A DNA stretch of 64,000 bases from Gigaspora margarita (taxonomy: Eukaryota; Glomeromycota; Glomeromycetes; Diversisporales; Gigasporaceae). The notes below the pieces were generated by a model that saw nothing but the letters and a program-made list of their open reading frames with translations, was not told the origin of the DNA and did not search any database. This document shows, piece after piece, positions 34,984 through 47,491 of this stretch. Each line of letters starts with the position of its first letter. Position 1 is the first letter of the stretch. The DNA lies in assembly GCA_009809945.1 (NCBI GenBank), contig WTPW01000624.1, forward strand, positions 204,504-268,503. The letters run 5' to 3'. A program made the translations under genes and the position numbers.

Positions 34984-37607
34984 CTAGGGGTTAGTAAAAT
35001 TATGGGGGGGACAACTCCAATGTTACACAAGTTTAATAGTAATGCAAAAATTGTCACTTTATATGAAAATCATATAAATTCATATGTATCGTGTTCGATC
35101 AGTCAAAGTCTTGATTGTTAATTTTTTTAAAAATAACCTGTTTACTGGGATTTCTTTTTTTTCGAAACTCGAAATAGACAAAGGTAAGTAATTAATCATA
35201 AAGAAATTTTATAGCTGTTCTTTTATTGCTAGCTAAAAAAGCTGAATCATATATTCATGCTCAATTATTGTAAGCTAAAAGAAACAAAGGTAAGAGATCA
35301 TACACACGACTCAAAGCCTATAAGTTTTTTTTTCATTATTAATAATATTCTTTAATAATATTATTTTATTTTATAAACCCAGGTCTAGATCTCTACTCCT
35401 TGGCTCCATTATACACTTCTGGTAACCTATATAAGATTGATGATCATAAGCATAAGTATTTTTTTTTTTACTCTTTTTTGCTTTTTTTATTTTGTATTAA
35501 AAACATTTCTAATCTTCGTAGTTGTCCCAGAGTTTCTTTGGTGCTCCCCAGTTCTTGTAGCAACTTGACGGTGATTTGATATGGGAGTTTGTTAGTACTC
35601 TTGTAGTAACTCTTGCAATGTTTTGACGAAGTAATTCGACATTGTTCTTGTGGTGATTCGACAGTAGTGTTTTGACATGGTGATTCAATAGCCAGGCTAA
35701 GCATGACAGTAATGAAATGATTTGGAAAAGGTAAATTTCTTAATGATTGTGTTTCAAGAGAAACTGTAATAATTTAATCGTTCAATAAATTAACCATAGT
35801 CATTTAATTATCTGTTTACTTTAATAATTGTTTTTAAGACAATGTATGATTAACCAAAATGATTACCATTAGGACATAATGCAACAGTTAGATTTGGAAC
35901 AAGCATGATAGTTAGATTTGGGTTATAGTGCGATTAAATAGGTTAGATTTAGTGTTATAAATAGGGTTGGGGTTTAAGACTAGATTAAAAATAGTTTCAG
36001 GTAATTAAAAGCAGGATTTTGTTAGAAGTAGGGATGGTTTAGGGTTAGATTAAAAATAGTATTGTAATAAAGAATAGATTTGTATTTAGAAGTAGATTAG
36101 GGATCGATTTTTGAATAAAGAGTATTATGTACTTTAAAATCGTATAAAAATGTATAAATTAATAAATAAATGCTTTATTATAATATATATTTTAATATTA
36201 TTGACATGAAATATTAAATACATGCTTTAGATAACAGCATAAATAAAAAAGGATCTATCTATGATTTAAATTATTAATTCTTTTGTACAAAATATCAAAC
36301 AATTAAATTAAAGTTCAAGCAGAACCTAATTATTAAAATCTCATTAAATCTAAACTAAAAGCAAAAACGTAATCACATATAACCTTATTGTTGGTGATAA
36401 ACTTGGAGTTCTTCTAATTTTATGATATCTAATTTAGTACTGCAATCTTGTTCGACACGTAAAAGATAAAGAACTTGTTACTAAAAACCTAGGAGAAAGG
36501 GAAGTTGTTCTATTTCTATTACACCTATTACTGTATGTAGGTTCTATACCTGGAAATTCATCTTTCTCTATATCTTTATTATTAAACCCAAAAGAAAACT
36601 TTGGTTGTATTTCTAATTCTTGATAATCAAATATGCACATGTTGTAAATATATGGGTTTGTACAATCTCATGATGATGAGCCAATACAGTTTAGTTGACA
36701 TTCGCAAGACATTGTAATATTTCTGCCATGATAATTTTCACTTTCTATCTCTAGACTTATCATGTTCTAGCCTTTTTCTTTCACGATTTCTTGGTATTGC
36801 ATGAGGGTCCCAATCATCAAAGTTTTCTTTGTAATGATACATGTGGTGATGTAGAAAATAATCTCTCTGATCAGGATTATCGTGTAGACGATATTGACCC
36901 CTACAACTTGGATTTCAGTTATCATACTTATCAAATAAATAAAAATGTCATATAAGAAAATAGATATAATTAGTAAAATTAAATGTAAAATCATACAGGA
37001 TCTTGCAATGTTAATTAACTTAACTGGCGGCCTATATCCTCACATCTTATGTCATTATTATTTCTGTGATTATTGTAAAAATTCTTTCTCCTAGAGCTTG
37101 ACCCAATTCATTAAATTCACGTCTTTAAGTACTAAACAGCATAATATTGAAAGATATTTAAAATATATTTCATACTTGTCAATTTGGATTTGAAAAATTA
37201 TAATTGCTAAAATTGCTCTTTCTAGAATGAGAGATTAGAGCTTACAACGGTCTTATGTTCATATAAAAAATAGCTTGTGATCTATTATAGCAGAATGTTT
37301 AAAAAGAACGCATATAGGTTAATAAATTCAAAATTTGACAACTTTCATTATTTAAGAATGATATTAGTTTCTGCGAACACCAATATGTGCTTAATTTCTA
37401 TACAAACCTACCTAGGTAGCAGAAATAGAAGGTGACAACAGCCTGTTTTGAATCAGTGGTCAATTAATACAACTGAATATTCTTTGCTATAGTATCGTGA
37501 ATATTTTTATAATATATTTATATGATTGTTACACAAATAATTATTCAACATTTTATTAGCTATATATTTACAATAAGTTGGCCCCCCGTAATTTTACTAA
37601 CCCCTAG
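34984..37607. mobile_element. 2.6-kb TIR element with unknown ORFs
   Basis: Inverted termini beginning CTAGGGGTTAGTAAAATTAY and continuing through GGGGGG occur at both ends. TTATAAC is duplicated at 34977-34983 and 37608-37614. Minus-strand frames inside are 35468-35704 (78 codons, Gln/Ser-rich), 36434-36640 (68 codons, start MCIFDYQELEIQPKFSFGFN) and, in another frame at about 36740-36920, a charged stretch (DDWDPHAIPRNRERKRLEHD). Intron-like gaps could join them. No transposase motif recognised. It could be a non-autonomous or decayed autonomous hAT-like element. Confidence 0.65.
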
Positions 37608-37614
37608 TTATAAC

Positions 37615-38444
37615 TAAACTAGCACTTGTAGTGGGTTTTTTTATTCCAGAAACTCTATAGATAGCAATAGAAAGGGCTAAAGTTAGTAAATTAGCACTTT
37701 TCAAAATTTAATAATGTGCAATTAGACTTTTTTTACAAACTATAGCTTCTTACCTTCAACAACTAGCAAACAAAGTAACCCAACTACCTACCTTAAATTT
37801 TGTAAAAGACCCTATAAAAAATAATACTATTGATATAAGAATTAATAATATTATTAAAAAATAATAATAGACCAAGGAAAAATCAGAACTAGAATCAAAA
37901 TAAAACTCTATTTTAAGGAAACCACTTCTAGTTTATCTGCTTTACATACTATCAATCTGGACATTTACACAAGTTCTATGCTAGGTAATCATAGTAATAC
38001 TAACTTTGATCAACTAACAAACAAAAATAAAAGCAAAGTATAACTAAAAATAAGAAATATATAAATCAAAACAAGTAAACTGTAGATATTACTCATGTTT
38101 AAGCTATGTTGGCATGATATTAAATAATAAAAATCTTTAAACTAAAAGACACATCTTAGTAGAGTAAAAGTGCATATAATTCCTAAATTCTCTTATTTGA
38201 ACCTTTATTCAAGGTTTTTGCAACAAAAAAAAAATAATAATAGTAAAGCAAAAGAGATAGAAACTTTAGAGTCAAATAAAAATGTAGTTGATGATCATAT
38301 ATTTAAAACAAAAAAGGTAATTGTAAAAAAAAGAAAAACCAAACCTGTTAAGCTATTAATAATATCTCATATTCAACTTTACTCAATTATATTTGATCTT
38401 TAAAATAAAAAACCTAATATTATATATACTTAACTATTCAAGTA
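37615..38444. other. AT-rich DNA with a possible coding relic
   Basis: At 37660-37860 the + strand reads IERAKVSKLALFKI then, after stops, LFLQTIASYLQQLANKVTQL, which looks like a decayed protein but is not assignable. Confidence 0.3.
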
Positions 38445-38665
38445 CCATATTCTATTATGAATAAGTATACTTTTCTTTGAAATTTTAAATTCAAATAATT
38501 TGAAAACTACCTAATCAAACTTAATAAAAAATTTTTTTAACTTAAATTTTATAAATCTATAAAATTTAAATAAATATATTTTTGTTGTTGTTTAATTAGA
38601 TAGTTTTCAAAATATTTGAGTTTAAATTTTCAAAAAAGGGGGTGCTTATTCATGATAGGATATGG
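38445..38665. mobile_element. MITE, CCATAT family, copy 3
   Basis: CCATATTCTATTATGAATAA and the inverted CCATATCCTATCATGAATAA are flanked by TA (38443-38444, 38666-38667). The body resembles 22841-23055. Confidence 0.7.
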
Positions 38666-38792
38666 TAGCTCTAATATTAGAAAAGAAATTACAAGAATAA
38701 TTAGAGCTAAAATAAAATTGATAACAAAAATAGCAGAATTCTGTCTAAAACAAGACAAAAAAAATAATTTTAATGAATTGTAAAGCACAAGT

Positions 38793-38971
38793 AGGGCCTC
38801 AAATATACATAGATAGACCAGGTATTAGTTTGCTTATTTTTGAGGGTTTTTTATACAGATCTTTCTATTTTTAGTAATTTTTTGCTTATTTTTGAGGTTT
38901 TTTCTATAGATCTTTCTATTTTTAGTAATTTTATAATTAATTGGACCTATTTATATATATTTTAGGGTCCT
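38793..38971. mobile_element. hAT-like MITE, AGRACC family, copy 4
   Basis: AGGGCCTCAAATATACATAG and AGGGTCCT ends surround the duplicated TTTTTGAG...TTTTTAGTAATTTT unit. Flanking octamers GCACAAGT / GTATATGT match at 5 of 8, with two of three differences being C/T. Confidence 0.6.
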
Positions 38972-38979
38972 GTATATGT

Positions 38980-39480
38980 TAAAGGATCAATGTATGTTTT
39001 TTAGTATAGTGCAAAATATCTATACTCAATAGTTATATAAAGTGATTTAAGTTTTCAAATAGCTATTACTTTTTATCAAAAAAGTTTTAAAAAATCTAAC
39101 TAGCAACTTTATAGAGCTATATCAGCTCTATATATATGCCAAATATCTTTCAAAATCTTATACTTTAAAAAGTTTTAGCAATTTGAAAGTTAAAATTTTA
39201 TATATAAATTTATAAATTTATATATAAAAATTTATTTTCAAATTGCTAAAACAATTTATAGTAATAAAATTTTGAAAATATATTTGGCATATATGTTGAA
39301 TTGATATAGTTTATAAAGTTACTAGTTAGATTTTTTTAAAAACTTCTAAATAAATCTATTTAAAAAATTGAACCATTTTGTATAACCATTGAGTATAATA
39401 TCTTGTACCAAACTTGATAGTAGATCTTCTAAATATATAGTTTTGACCAACTTTTTAAAATTAAACATTTTAATTAATTG
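38980..39480. other. AT-rich palindromic DNA
   Basis: Segments around 39030-39180 recur inverted at 39240-39400 (for example TCTAACTAGCAACTTTATA / TATAAAGTTACTAGTTAGA), so another MITE-like palindrome is probable. Its ends were not defined. Confidence 0.4.
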
Positions 39481-39488
39481 CTCTTGAC

Positions 39489-39769
39489 TAGGGTTCTGCA
39501 ATATGATTTGATTTGATTTAATCAAATATTTGAACTTAAATCAGATTCAAATCAAGATTTTCAAATCAAATCAAATTCAAATTAGTAATATTTGATTTGA
39601 TTTAATCAAATGTTTGATTTGATTTAAAAAATTTATATTGAAAGTTCAAATTCAAATCAAATTCAAATTTAGAATTTCAAATTCAAATCAAATTCAAATC
39701 CAGAATTTCAAATCAAATCAAATTCAAATAAGCAAAATATTTGATTTGATTTAAATTTGAAAAACCCTA
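39489..39769. mobile_element. hAT-like MITE, TAGGGTT / CAAAT-rich family, copy 3
   Basis: TAGGGTTCTGCAA...AAACCCTA surrounds a CAAAT/ATTTG body. TSD CTCTTGAC / CCCTTGAC (7 of 8) at 39481-39488 and 39770-39777. Confidence 0.8.
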
Positions 39770-40028
39770 CCCTTGACAGTAGTAATGACTAGAGTGCATA
39801 AAAAACAGAAGCAACAAGTAAGGGAAGTGGCAAAAATCAGATGATTTTTTTAGGGGAATGAGTAAAAAATGTTGAAATTATATATAGGAACCTGACCAAA
39901 TTTATATTAAAGAGGAAAAGAGGGAGTAGGTCTTTAATAAAAAATAATCAGATGATTAATAACATGGTCCTAAGAAAAGTAAATAAATTATTATATAGTA
40001 ATCATTAGAAATAATTTGATAAAAAAAG

Positions 40029-40324
40029 AGGACCCTGAACTTCTAGTATAGAGGTCATACTTGAAATTTTTCAGCAAAAACACCTAAAATTTAAGAAGCA
40101 AAAAACAGCTTTTGGCAATTATCTTGGCATCCAGTAGTCCAATTTGAATGAATTTTTTTTAAAATGAAGCTCTTAGTGAGATGTATCTAACAAAAAAAAG
40201 TTTATTCAATTCTGATTACTGGATTAGAAGTTATTAATATAAATAGATTTTGTCATTTTTAGCGAATTAGGTCAAAATTAGCCAAAATCCAGTTATGACC
40301 TATACAAGAGATGTTCAGGGTCCT
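40029..40324. mobile_element. hAT-like MITE, AGGACCCTGAAC ends
   Basis: Inverted ends of about 31 bp begin AGGACCCTGAAC. A perfect 8-bp TSD AAAAAAAG lies at 40021-40028 and 40325-40332. The terminal AGGACCC is shared with the 3763/5562 family but the body differs. Confidence 0.75.
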
Positions 40325-40332
40325 AAAAAAAG

Positions 40333-41034
40333 CAATAGCAATATTAGATTAGAAAGAATATAAGTTAATTAATATAATAAAAATAAAAAATAAGAATATC
40401 TATTAATTGGTAGATTGCAGTTAAAGGGAACAAAAAATGATAAACCTTATAATAAACAAAATCGAAAGTTTATATATTTTTTCTATCAGTTATAGGATAT
40501 GTCCTTAAAAAATAGCCAAAATGTTGTCTATAATAAAAATCATAATAAAAACATATGAATTTACTATAGATACAAGTTAGAAGATTCTCTTTGATCTAAC
40601 TTATTAACTTAAAATTAAAATTTTCAGAGATATAGAACAAGGGGAGAAAAAAAAATTGAGCTTAAAAATCAAATTAAAATTTTGCTGATTTTGCACAAAA
40701 CAAAAATGTAACATCACCAAAAGCGAATATTTTCTGATTTTAAGATAATGGGTACATGTAAAATCATGCTCTGAACAACTTTACTTAGTCGAAGAAAGTA
40801 GGTTACCTTGTAAGAAAAATGGGTTGTCTATGTGCTAAAGTTAAAATTTATCATATTTCATAATATGGTGCTCCAAGTCACTTTTCATCAAATTCTGATT
40901 GCTTTTTTAAAATCTTATAACTATAAAATCTAAAGAATTATTTAATGAATAACTGATAAAAATAAATCTTTATCTTTAGCTTTATCAAACTTATCGGTTA
41001 AAATTTTTTAAAAAGTTCAAATATCAAAATTATA
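40333..41034. other. AT-rich DNA, no gene seen
   Basis: No feature recognised. Confidence 0.4.
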
Positions 41035-41551
41035 TAGTGTGGGACACTTAGAAACAGAAATAAAATAGCTAATATTTAAAAGCTAATAGCTTATGATACA
41101 GAAAAGATACAGAAAAAGAGAAGCCACTGTTTTAAAGCTAAATCAATTTACTACAAAATAGCAGCCTTGATTTTTTTAAAAATTATTAGTTATCAGGTTA
41201 TTAGAGTTTAAAATTCTGTGTTTTTATATGAATTGATCCAAAATAGGACATAAAAAAATTTTTTTTATTGAATATAAAGAATATGTGTTTATAATTGCAA
41301 AACAATAATTTAAAAAATATATTTTAATAATAAATATTGACTTGTAATTTAAGTTGCAATAATATAAATTTATATAATTATTTTTTAGTCATGTGTCTTT
41401 TTTTTAAGTAACCAATCAAATTACAAAAAATACAACCAATCAAAATTTAGAAAATTATAAAATACCAAAAATCAATTATTTGAATAATTTTAAAATTATT
41501 AAATTTTAAATTTCAAAATAGGACATTTTCATCTCTAAGTGTCCCCCACTA
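41035..41551. mobile_element. MITE with TAGTGNGGGACACTTAGA ends, copy 2
   Basis: The two ends are inverted over about 18 bp. A second inner pair (AATAGGACAT...ATGTCCTAT-like) also occurs. Related to 5975-6380. No transposase. Confidence 0.6.
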
Positions 41552-41655
41552 AATAACATTAAAATTTAAAAAATTTATACAATTTATTCTGTGAGCTATA
41601 AAATTGGCACCTTGTTGTTATATATAATTACATCAAAATTGGCATCACATATATT

Positions 41656-41770
41656 TAGGGTTGTTAATGGAGTACTCCAAACTATAATAAAACATATAAA
41701 CCACTCCAGTTTGAAACTGGAGTGGTTTATATATTTTATTATAGATTGGAGTACTCCATTAACAACCCTA
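41656..41770. mobile_element. near-perfect 115-bp hairpin MITE
   Basis: TAGGGTTGTTAATGGAGTAC... folds back on itself almost completely around a GTTTGAAAC-type centre. Octamers CATATATT / CATATTGT (6 of 8) flank it. It sits at the left edge of the gypsy LTR, so its right TSD overlaps the LTR start. Confidence 0.7.
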
Positions 41771-41775
41771 CATAT

Positions 41776-42431
41776 TGTAATATAGTAACTTTTAGGCAAG
41801 AAACTATATTACTTGACTTAACATGTAAGAGGGTAAGAAATGTGTATAATATCAAAGAAGTTTCCAAGAAAAGAAGATAGACTCAAGTTTAAAGAATAAT
41901 AAAGAAAAGAATTATGTCGACAAAGAATAAAAGAGAATAATAATTCAACCACACAATTTAATAATCCAAAGAAATAAAGGTCCTTTATACGATGGATAAA
42001 GGATCAAAGTATATAAAGACGATGGCTTTATATTTTATAGGATAATATCAGTTTATTAAATATAAGATTTTCAAGTACAAATATTTTTATAAAGGAAAAG
42101 AATTAAAGGACAGAACCTGCTCTGCCTTGGGAGAAAAAGCAGAGTTTATATATCTGTAGAAACTTGGGATTTTCACAATAACATACTAAGATAACGTTCT
42201 AATATAACGTACTAAGATAATGTATTAAGATATCGTACTATGATAACGTACTAAGATATCGTACTAAGATAATGTACTATGATAACGTACTATGATATCC
42301 TATTACCATAGATATTATAGTGAAAAGAGCTTCTTTTTAAGAACGGAAGAAAGTTTTTCTAAAGTTAATACTACAGATTTGATTGGTTCAATAAAATTTT
42401 TACTATTCTTAATATTTATACTAATATAACA
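41776..42431 (-). repeat. gypsy 3' LTR
   Basis: 656 bp, starting TGTAATATAG and ending ATATAACA on the + strand. It contains about nine units of a 13-bp AACGTACTAAGAT-type minisatellite (42180-42300). Confidence 0.9.
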
Positions 42432-42446
42432 CTATTCCCTCCTTTG
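42432..42446 (-). promoter_or_regulatory. polypurine tract
   Basis: The minus strand reads AAAGGAGGGAATAG directly against the 3' LTR, the expected plus-strand primer position. Confidence 0.75.
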
Positions 42447-42555
42447 AAAATTTTGCTCCGCAAAATTCAAGAAAATAGTAAAAAATATATATATATAATA
42501 AAATAAATACAAAAAAATAAATAAATAAATAATAAAAGAAAAGAATTTAAGAAAT

Positions 42556-42957
42556 TTAATTCATTAATTGTTCAAACTGTTCGGGGGATAGGTTCTCCAA
42601 ATCTAACACGTAAATTTCTAAAGAATCATACAAGTTAATGAGACCATATTTTTGGAACAGTGTGTATGTTCTTTTTGCTTGTTTTTCAAGTCAATAGGTC
42701 TTTGCTCTTTTAAATTTTTCCCTAAGTATTTGTTTAAGATCTTGAAAAATATACTGTTGATTTTTGCTTTCTTCTATAAGTTTTTCTAGATAATATATAG
42801 CTTCGAGATAGTTGATTCGAGTTAATTTCTTTTTGCCTAATCTTTGAATTTTTTCTATAATTTCCTTGAGAAGCATCCTTGGTTCAGTAGCAGAAAAAGG
42901 TGAGACGAGTATATAATCTTGAGATGAATTATGACTCAAGTCTCTTTTTATTTTCAT
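42556..42957 (-). CDS. gypsy 3' accessory ORF 2, with in-frame TGA
   Basis: 88 codons (MKIKRDLSHNSSQDYILVSP...) run to a TGA at 42691-42693, then 44 more open codons (LEKQAKRTYTLFQKYGLINL...) to TAA 42556-42558. The frame is also open upstream to about 43035 (NEESESNVEENDSVV). Charged, Leu/Glu/Lys-rich, probably helical. Function unknown. Undetermined bases at 43092 and 43146 lie in the gap to the preceding ORF. Confidence 0.5.
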
Positions 42958-43312
42958 TACTACTGAGTCGTTTTCTTCTACATTTGATTCAGATTCTTCA
43001 TTATTTAAATAAAATAGGTTCTCTCCAACCTATCCTAACTAGATTTATTTTATTAGTTTAAATTAATAATAGTATAAAATAGGAAATAGGANGTGTAATG
43101 TCACGTTGGGTGCTCTGTAGCACAAATGTAGTTAGAAATCTTTACNATAGAATTTTTCTATAGCCATATCTCTTTACCTCAACTAGTTTTCAGGTTGGAG
43201 GAATTTGTCAGCCTGGTCCAAGAACTTATCTGACCCCTCACCTATCTCTACTTGATAACAAAGAGACTATTAATCTTAGGATTAATTTAAGGCTGCTGTA
43301 ACAAAGTTTCTA

Positions 43313-43699
43313 CTATGACATTATATTAATAAAAAAAAAAAAATTATTTAAATAATTATTTTCTTGAACAGAATCATCCAAGATTTGATTATAAACTGTT
43401 GTTATATCATCTATTGGTTCTGTATTTAAATAATTTGTTGGATCTGTTTCAATTTCATCAAAGATCGGTAAAGCAAAATCATTTTTGGACGAGGTTATTA
43501 AAAGAGTTTGCAAGATTCCCTCAATATTATTTTCGTGTCTTTCTTCATTGTTGATAAAAATGATATTTTCTTGTGTTATTTGAAGTTCCATATTTTCAAA
43601 AGATTTTTGGTTCCATTCTTCTAATAATTGGTAGATTCCAGTGATCGCTTCAATAGAAAAGTTTGTTAAGATTAAATTTCTTAATGTTAAAGAATCCAT
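43313..43699 (-). CDS. gypsy 3' accessory ORF 1
   Basis: 128 codons between pol and the 3' LTR, start MDSLTLRNLILTNFSIEAIT, acidic with predicted helices and a hydrophobic Phe/Ile end coded by an A-run. No env-like signal peptide or transmembrane segment is clear. It lies in the position where some gypsy elements carry extra genes. Function unknown. Confidence 0.5.
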   Translation of the reverse strand: MDSLTLRNLILTNFSIEAITGIYQLLEEWNQKSFENMELQITQENIIFINNEERHENNIEGILQTLLITSSKNDFALPIFDEIETDPTNYLNTEPIDDITTVYNQILDDSVQENNYLNNFFFFINIMS

Positions 43700-43818
43700 T
43701 AATAATAGATTTAAATTTAAATTTGAATATTTTAATTTTTGAAGGATTTTGGGATTTGATAAATTTGAAGAAAATTTGTGAACAAGAGGTGTATTTATAA
43801 AAATTTTAGTTGTACGAT

Positions 43819-46800
43819 TTAGGATTTTTGTGTGATGATAATCTGGGGTACAGGAAGATCCTTAATTTTTCTATCATGGTACAATTTTAATCTATCAATA
43901 TGAACTGGATCTTTCACCTTTTTACCGTCTAGAGTTTGTAATTTGTAAACTCCAAAATCTAGTATATTATGAATTATATAAGGTCCCATAAATTGTTCTT
44001 CTAATTTTGCAGAAAATACATTTTTAAGAAAAGATTTGGCAACTAGAACTTTTCACCAATTTTTAATTTATCATGTTTGATATATTTGTTATGATGTTTT
44101 TGTTGATTTTGTTGTGCCATTTGTATGTTTTCTAATGCTTCATTTTGTTGTTTAATTAAAACATCTTCAATTTCGAATATTCTTTTTAATAAAGCTTCAT
44201 AGAATTTTAGGTCTTCTTCATAATAGGATTCTACAATTGTTTCTATTGGTAATTTAGCTTCATGTCCATATATAAGAGAAAATAGAGTGAATTTAGTAGT
44301 ACCATGCTTCATGGCCCTATAAGCTAGTAATACTGAAGGTAGGATTTCATCTCATTCTTTGTATTTGTAGCTTGTGATTTTAGCGATAGCTTTACCAATA
44401 GTTCTATTAAATCGTTCGATCATTCCATTTGTTTGAGGTCAGTAGGCTGATGATTTATGATGTTTTATTTAAAGATTTTGGCACAATTCTCTTATTACTT
44501 CACTCATGAAATTGGATCCTCAGTCAGAAAGTAATATAGTAGGGGTTCCATATTGACAAACAATATCCTCATAAATAAATTTAGCTACTGTTATAGCTTT
44601 TATATCTGCTACGGCTCTTGCTTCAGGCCATTTCATTAAATAATCCATTGCAACAATTATATATCTATTGCCTTGTTTAGTAGGTGGTAAAGGTCCTTTA
44701 ATATCAATTCCAACTCAGTGGAATAGATATTTCACTTCTAACGATTGTAGATTTTGTCATTTTATTTCATGTCCTCTGCATTGGCAAATATCGCATGTTT
44801 GAACGTACTCCTTGATATCATTATACATTGTAGGCCAAAAGTATCATTCTTTTATTTTGTTATAAGTAGTACTAATTCCTAAATGTACTCCTTGTTCATC
44901 ATGTAAAATATATAGGATGAGGTGTTTTTGATCATTCTTGATTACTCTTTGGGGTTTTTCTTTGTTTCATTGATATATTTTATTATTTTCAATAAAATAA
45001 TTTTTGGCTTCTTTTTGGATTTGAGATTTTTGCTGTTTAGTGGCATCCTTGTCAAATTGTAGAGTAGAGAGATATTGGTATAGTTGATTATATTGTTTTT
45101 CATCCATTATCTTTTAAATATTCAGGTAGGCGTGAAAGAAAATCAGCATTTTTGTTTCGGCTACCAGCTCGATATTTGATATCAAACTGATATTCTTGTA
45201 AGGTTAATCTCCATCTTGTAATCCTTTTGTTATCATTAATTGTACATGAATTAAGTAACCATTGTAAAGCTTTATGATCAGTAATTAGAGTAAATCTCGT
45301 TCCATAAATATAATAACAAAAATATTTTACAGCCCAAATAACTGCTAAATATTCGAGTTCAATAGTACTATAATTTTGTTCAGCGGGAGTTAAAGTTCGA
45401 CTGGCATAAGCAATTACATGCTCTCGACTATTTTTAATTTGGGATAGGACTGCGCCAAGTCCTTGATAAGAAGTATCTGTGAATAAAATAAAAGGTTAAG
45501 AGTAATTGGGGTATTGTAAGATAGGGGATTGGGTCAAATATTGTTTAAGCCAATCAAATACTTTTTGTTGTGGTTCATCCCATTTAAATTCTTCATCTTT
45601 CTTAAGTAATTTGAGTAAAGGTCCAGCCTTTTTAGAAAATCCTTCTATAAATCGGCGATAGTATGATGCTAAGCCTAGAAAGGCTCTAAGTTGTGAGATA
45701 TTTTTCGGAGGTAGAAGTTTATCAAGTTTATTAACCTTTTGGGGATCAGGTTTAATTCCTTCAATTCCAACTAAGTGGCCAAGAAATTGCATTTCATTGG
45801 TACAGAAATGACATTTTTCTGGATTTATTCTGAGATTGGTGTTTTTAATAAGATTGAATACTTCTTGTATATCTTTTGTATGTTGTTCGAATGTTTCTGA
45901 ATAAATGTTAATGTCATCGATATATACCATAGCCTTTTTCCATAAAACTGGTTGTAGAACAATGTCCATGAGTCTTTGAAATGTAGAGAGGGCATTGCAG
46001 AGTCCAAATGGCATTATATTAAACTCATAAAGACCAAATTTTGTTATAAATGCAGTCTTTTCTTTGTCTTCTTCTTTTACTTCTACTTGCCAATATCCAG
46101 AGGTTAGATCAAAAGAAGTAAACCATTTAGCATTTCCAAGAATCCAACATTTTATCAATCCTCGGTAAAGGGTAAGTGTCCTTTTTAGTTGTACTATTTA
46201 ATTTTCTAAAATCAACACAAAAGCATAGTTTTCCATTTTTCTTCTTGACTAGAACAACTGGGGAACTCCAAGGACTTTCTGATTTTCGAATTATACTATC
46301 TTTTTCCATTATTTCAATTTCTTTTTGGATATGGTCTTGTTCAACAGGGGAGGCTCTATATGCCCTTTGTTTAATAGGATATGAATCACTAGTATTTATA
46401 CTATGATATACCACATTAGTTTTTCGTAGTTCGGAGAATTTCATAGCGAATATGTCTGAATTTTTGAATAATAATTGAGTTATATTCTTCTTTTGTTGTT
46501 CATCAAGATTATGTCCAATAAAGGTTGATTTGTCTTCAGTAATAGGAATAGAAATTTTCTGGTCTTCTTTCTTTTTATCTTTTATTTCTTTGATTTCTGG
46601 TTGCATTAGTTTAAATATTTCATCTGGAGAGGGACTTAAAGGATTATTAATGTTTTCAATTTTTATATTAGCAACTATTTGTTCATCAATTTGAGAAAAG
46701 GTATCTCCAATTTGGATCGTAGTATATATCAGTTCGATAGGATTATTGTTTTCTTCTAATTCTAACTCTAATTCTTGGTTAGAATAATAATCTTTAAAGT

Positions 46801-47491
46801 TAATTGGATATACAATATCAGGATCCGTAATTCGTTGTTTACAGGAAATTGGAACATATTCTATTTGATCTGCAATTCCAATACTCATGAATTCTCCATA
46901 GTAGTCAATAATGGCATGGACTTTATTTAAATATTTATTTCCTAGGACTACATTATATTCTTTGAATTCTGTTACTAACATATCAACTAATGTAATTTTG
47001 GTACCAAGTTGAATAGGAACATCCTTAACTCAGCCTAAGGGAACAGATTTATGGCCTGTAATATCTACAACTCGGACATTACTTGGTTCATCAATATTTT
47101 GACCCATTTTATCAAGAAAACGTTTAGTAATTACACATCCTTTTGAACCAGTATCAATAAGAACATTAATTTCTTTTCCCAAAACTTTAGCGATAGTAAA
47201 TAATGCATCTTTAACTTGATTTTTCTGATTGTCATTTTCGAGATAATAATCAATTTCATTCGAGTTCATTCCCAATTTTTCTATAGTTTCATTATAATCT
47301 GTCCAGAGATTATAAAATTTATTGTCTATATTATTGTTATTATTATAAGTTTTGTTATCTTTTTGGTCGAGTAATAAATTAATTTTATCTATCAAGAATG
47401 AATAAACATCTTCATTGTTATCAGTTGAGGGTTTTTGGATCTTAGCATGCTCACCCTCTGGAGATGCTACCTCTAGTTTAAATATTGTCAT
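43819..47491 (-). pseudogene. pol: Pol polyprotein: protease, RT, RNase H, integrase
   Basis: It begins ATG 47491 (MTIFKLEVAS). The protease box is VLIDTGSKGCVITKRF. A TGA at 47030-47032 precedes VKDVPIQLG. RT runs from about 46400 (ESPWSSPVVLVKKKNGK) with a frame change at about 46145, FDLTSGYWQ and catalytic YIDD. A TAA at 45496-45498 falls just before RNase H (PFILFTDTSYQGLG, ITDHKALQWLL). Another frame change near 45110 leads to integrase. This has an HHCC-like finger (TCDICQ), DDE residues in GIDIKGPLP, ILLSD and NGMIERFNRT, and seven TGA and one TAA codons, then a one-base frameshift near 44056. The end is TAA 43819-43821. Not translatable as one protein by the standard code. Confidence 0.85.

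Noticed and set aside
41591..41799. Overlapping + and - frames of 64 and 67 codons
   Set aside because: Both read through the 115-bp hairpin MITE, hence their near-identical sequences.
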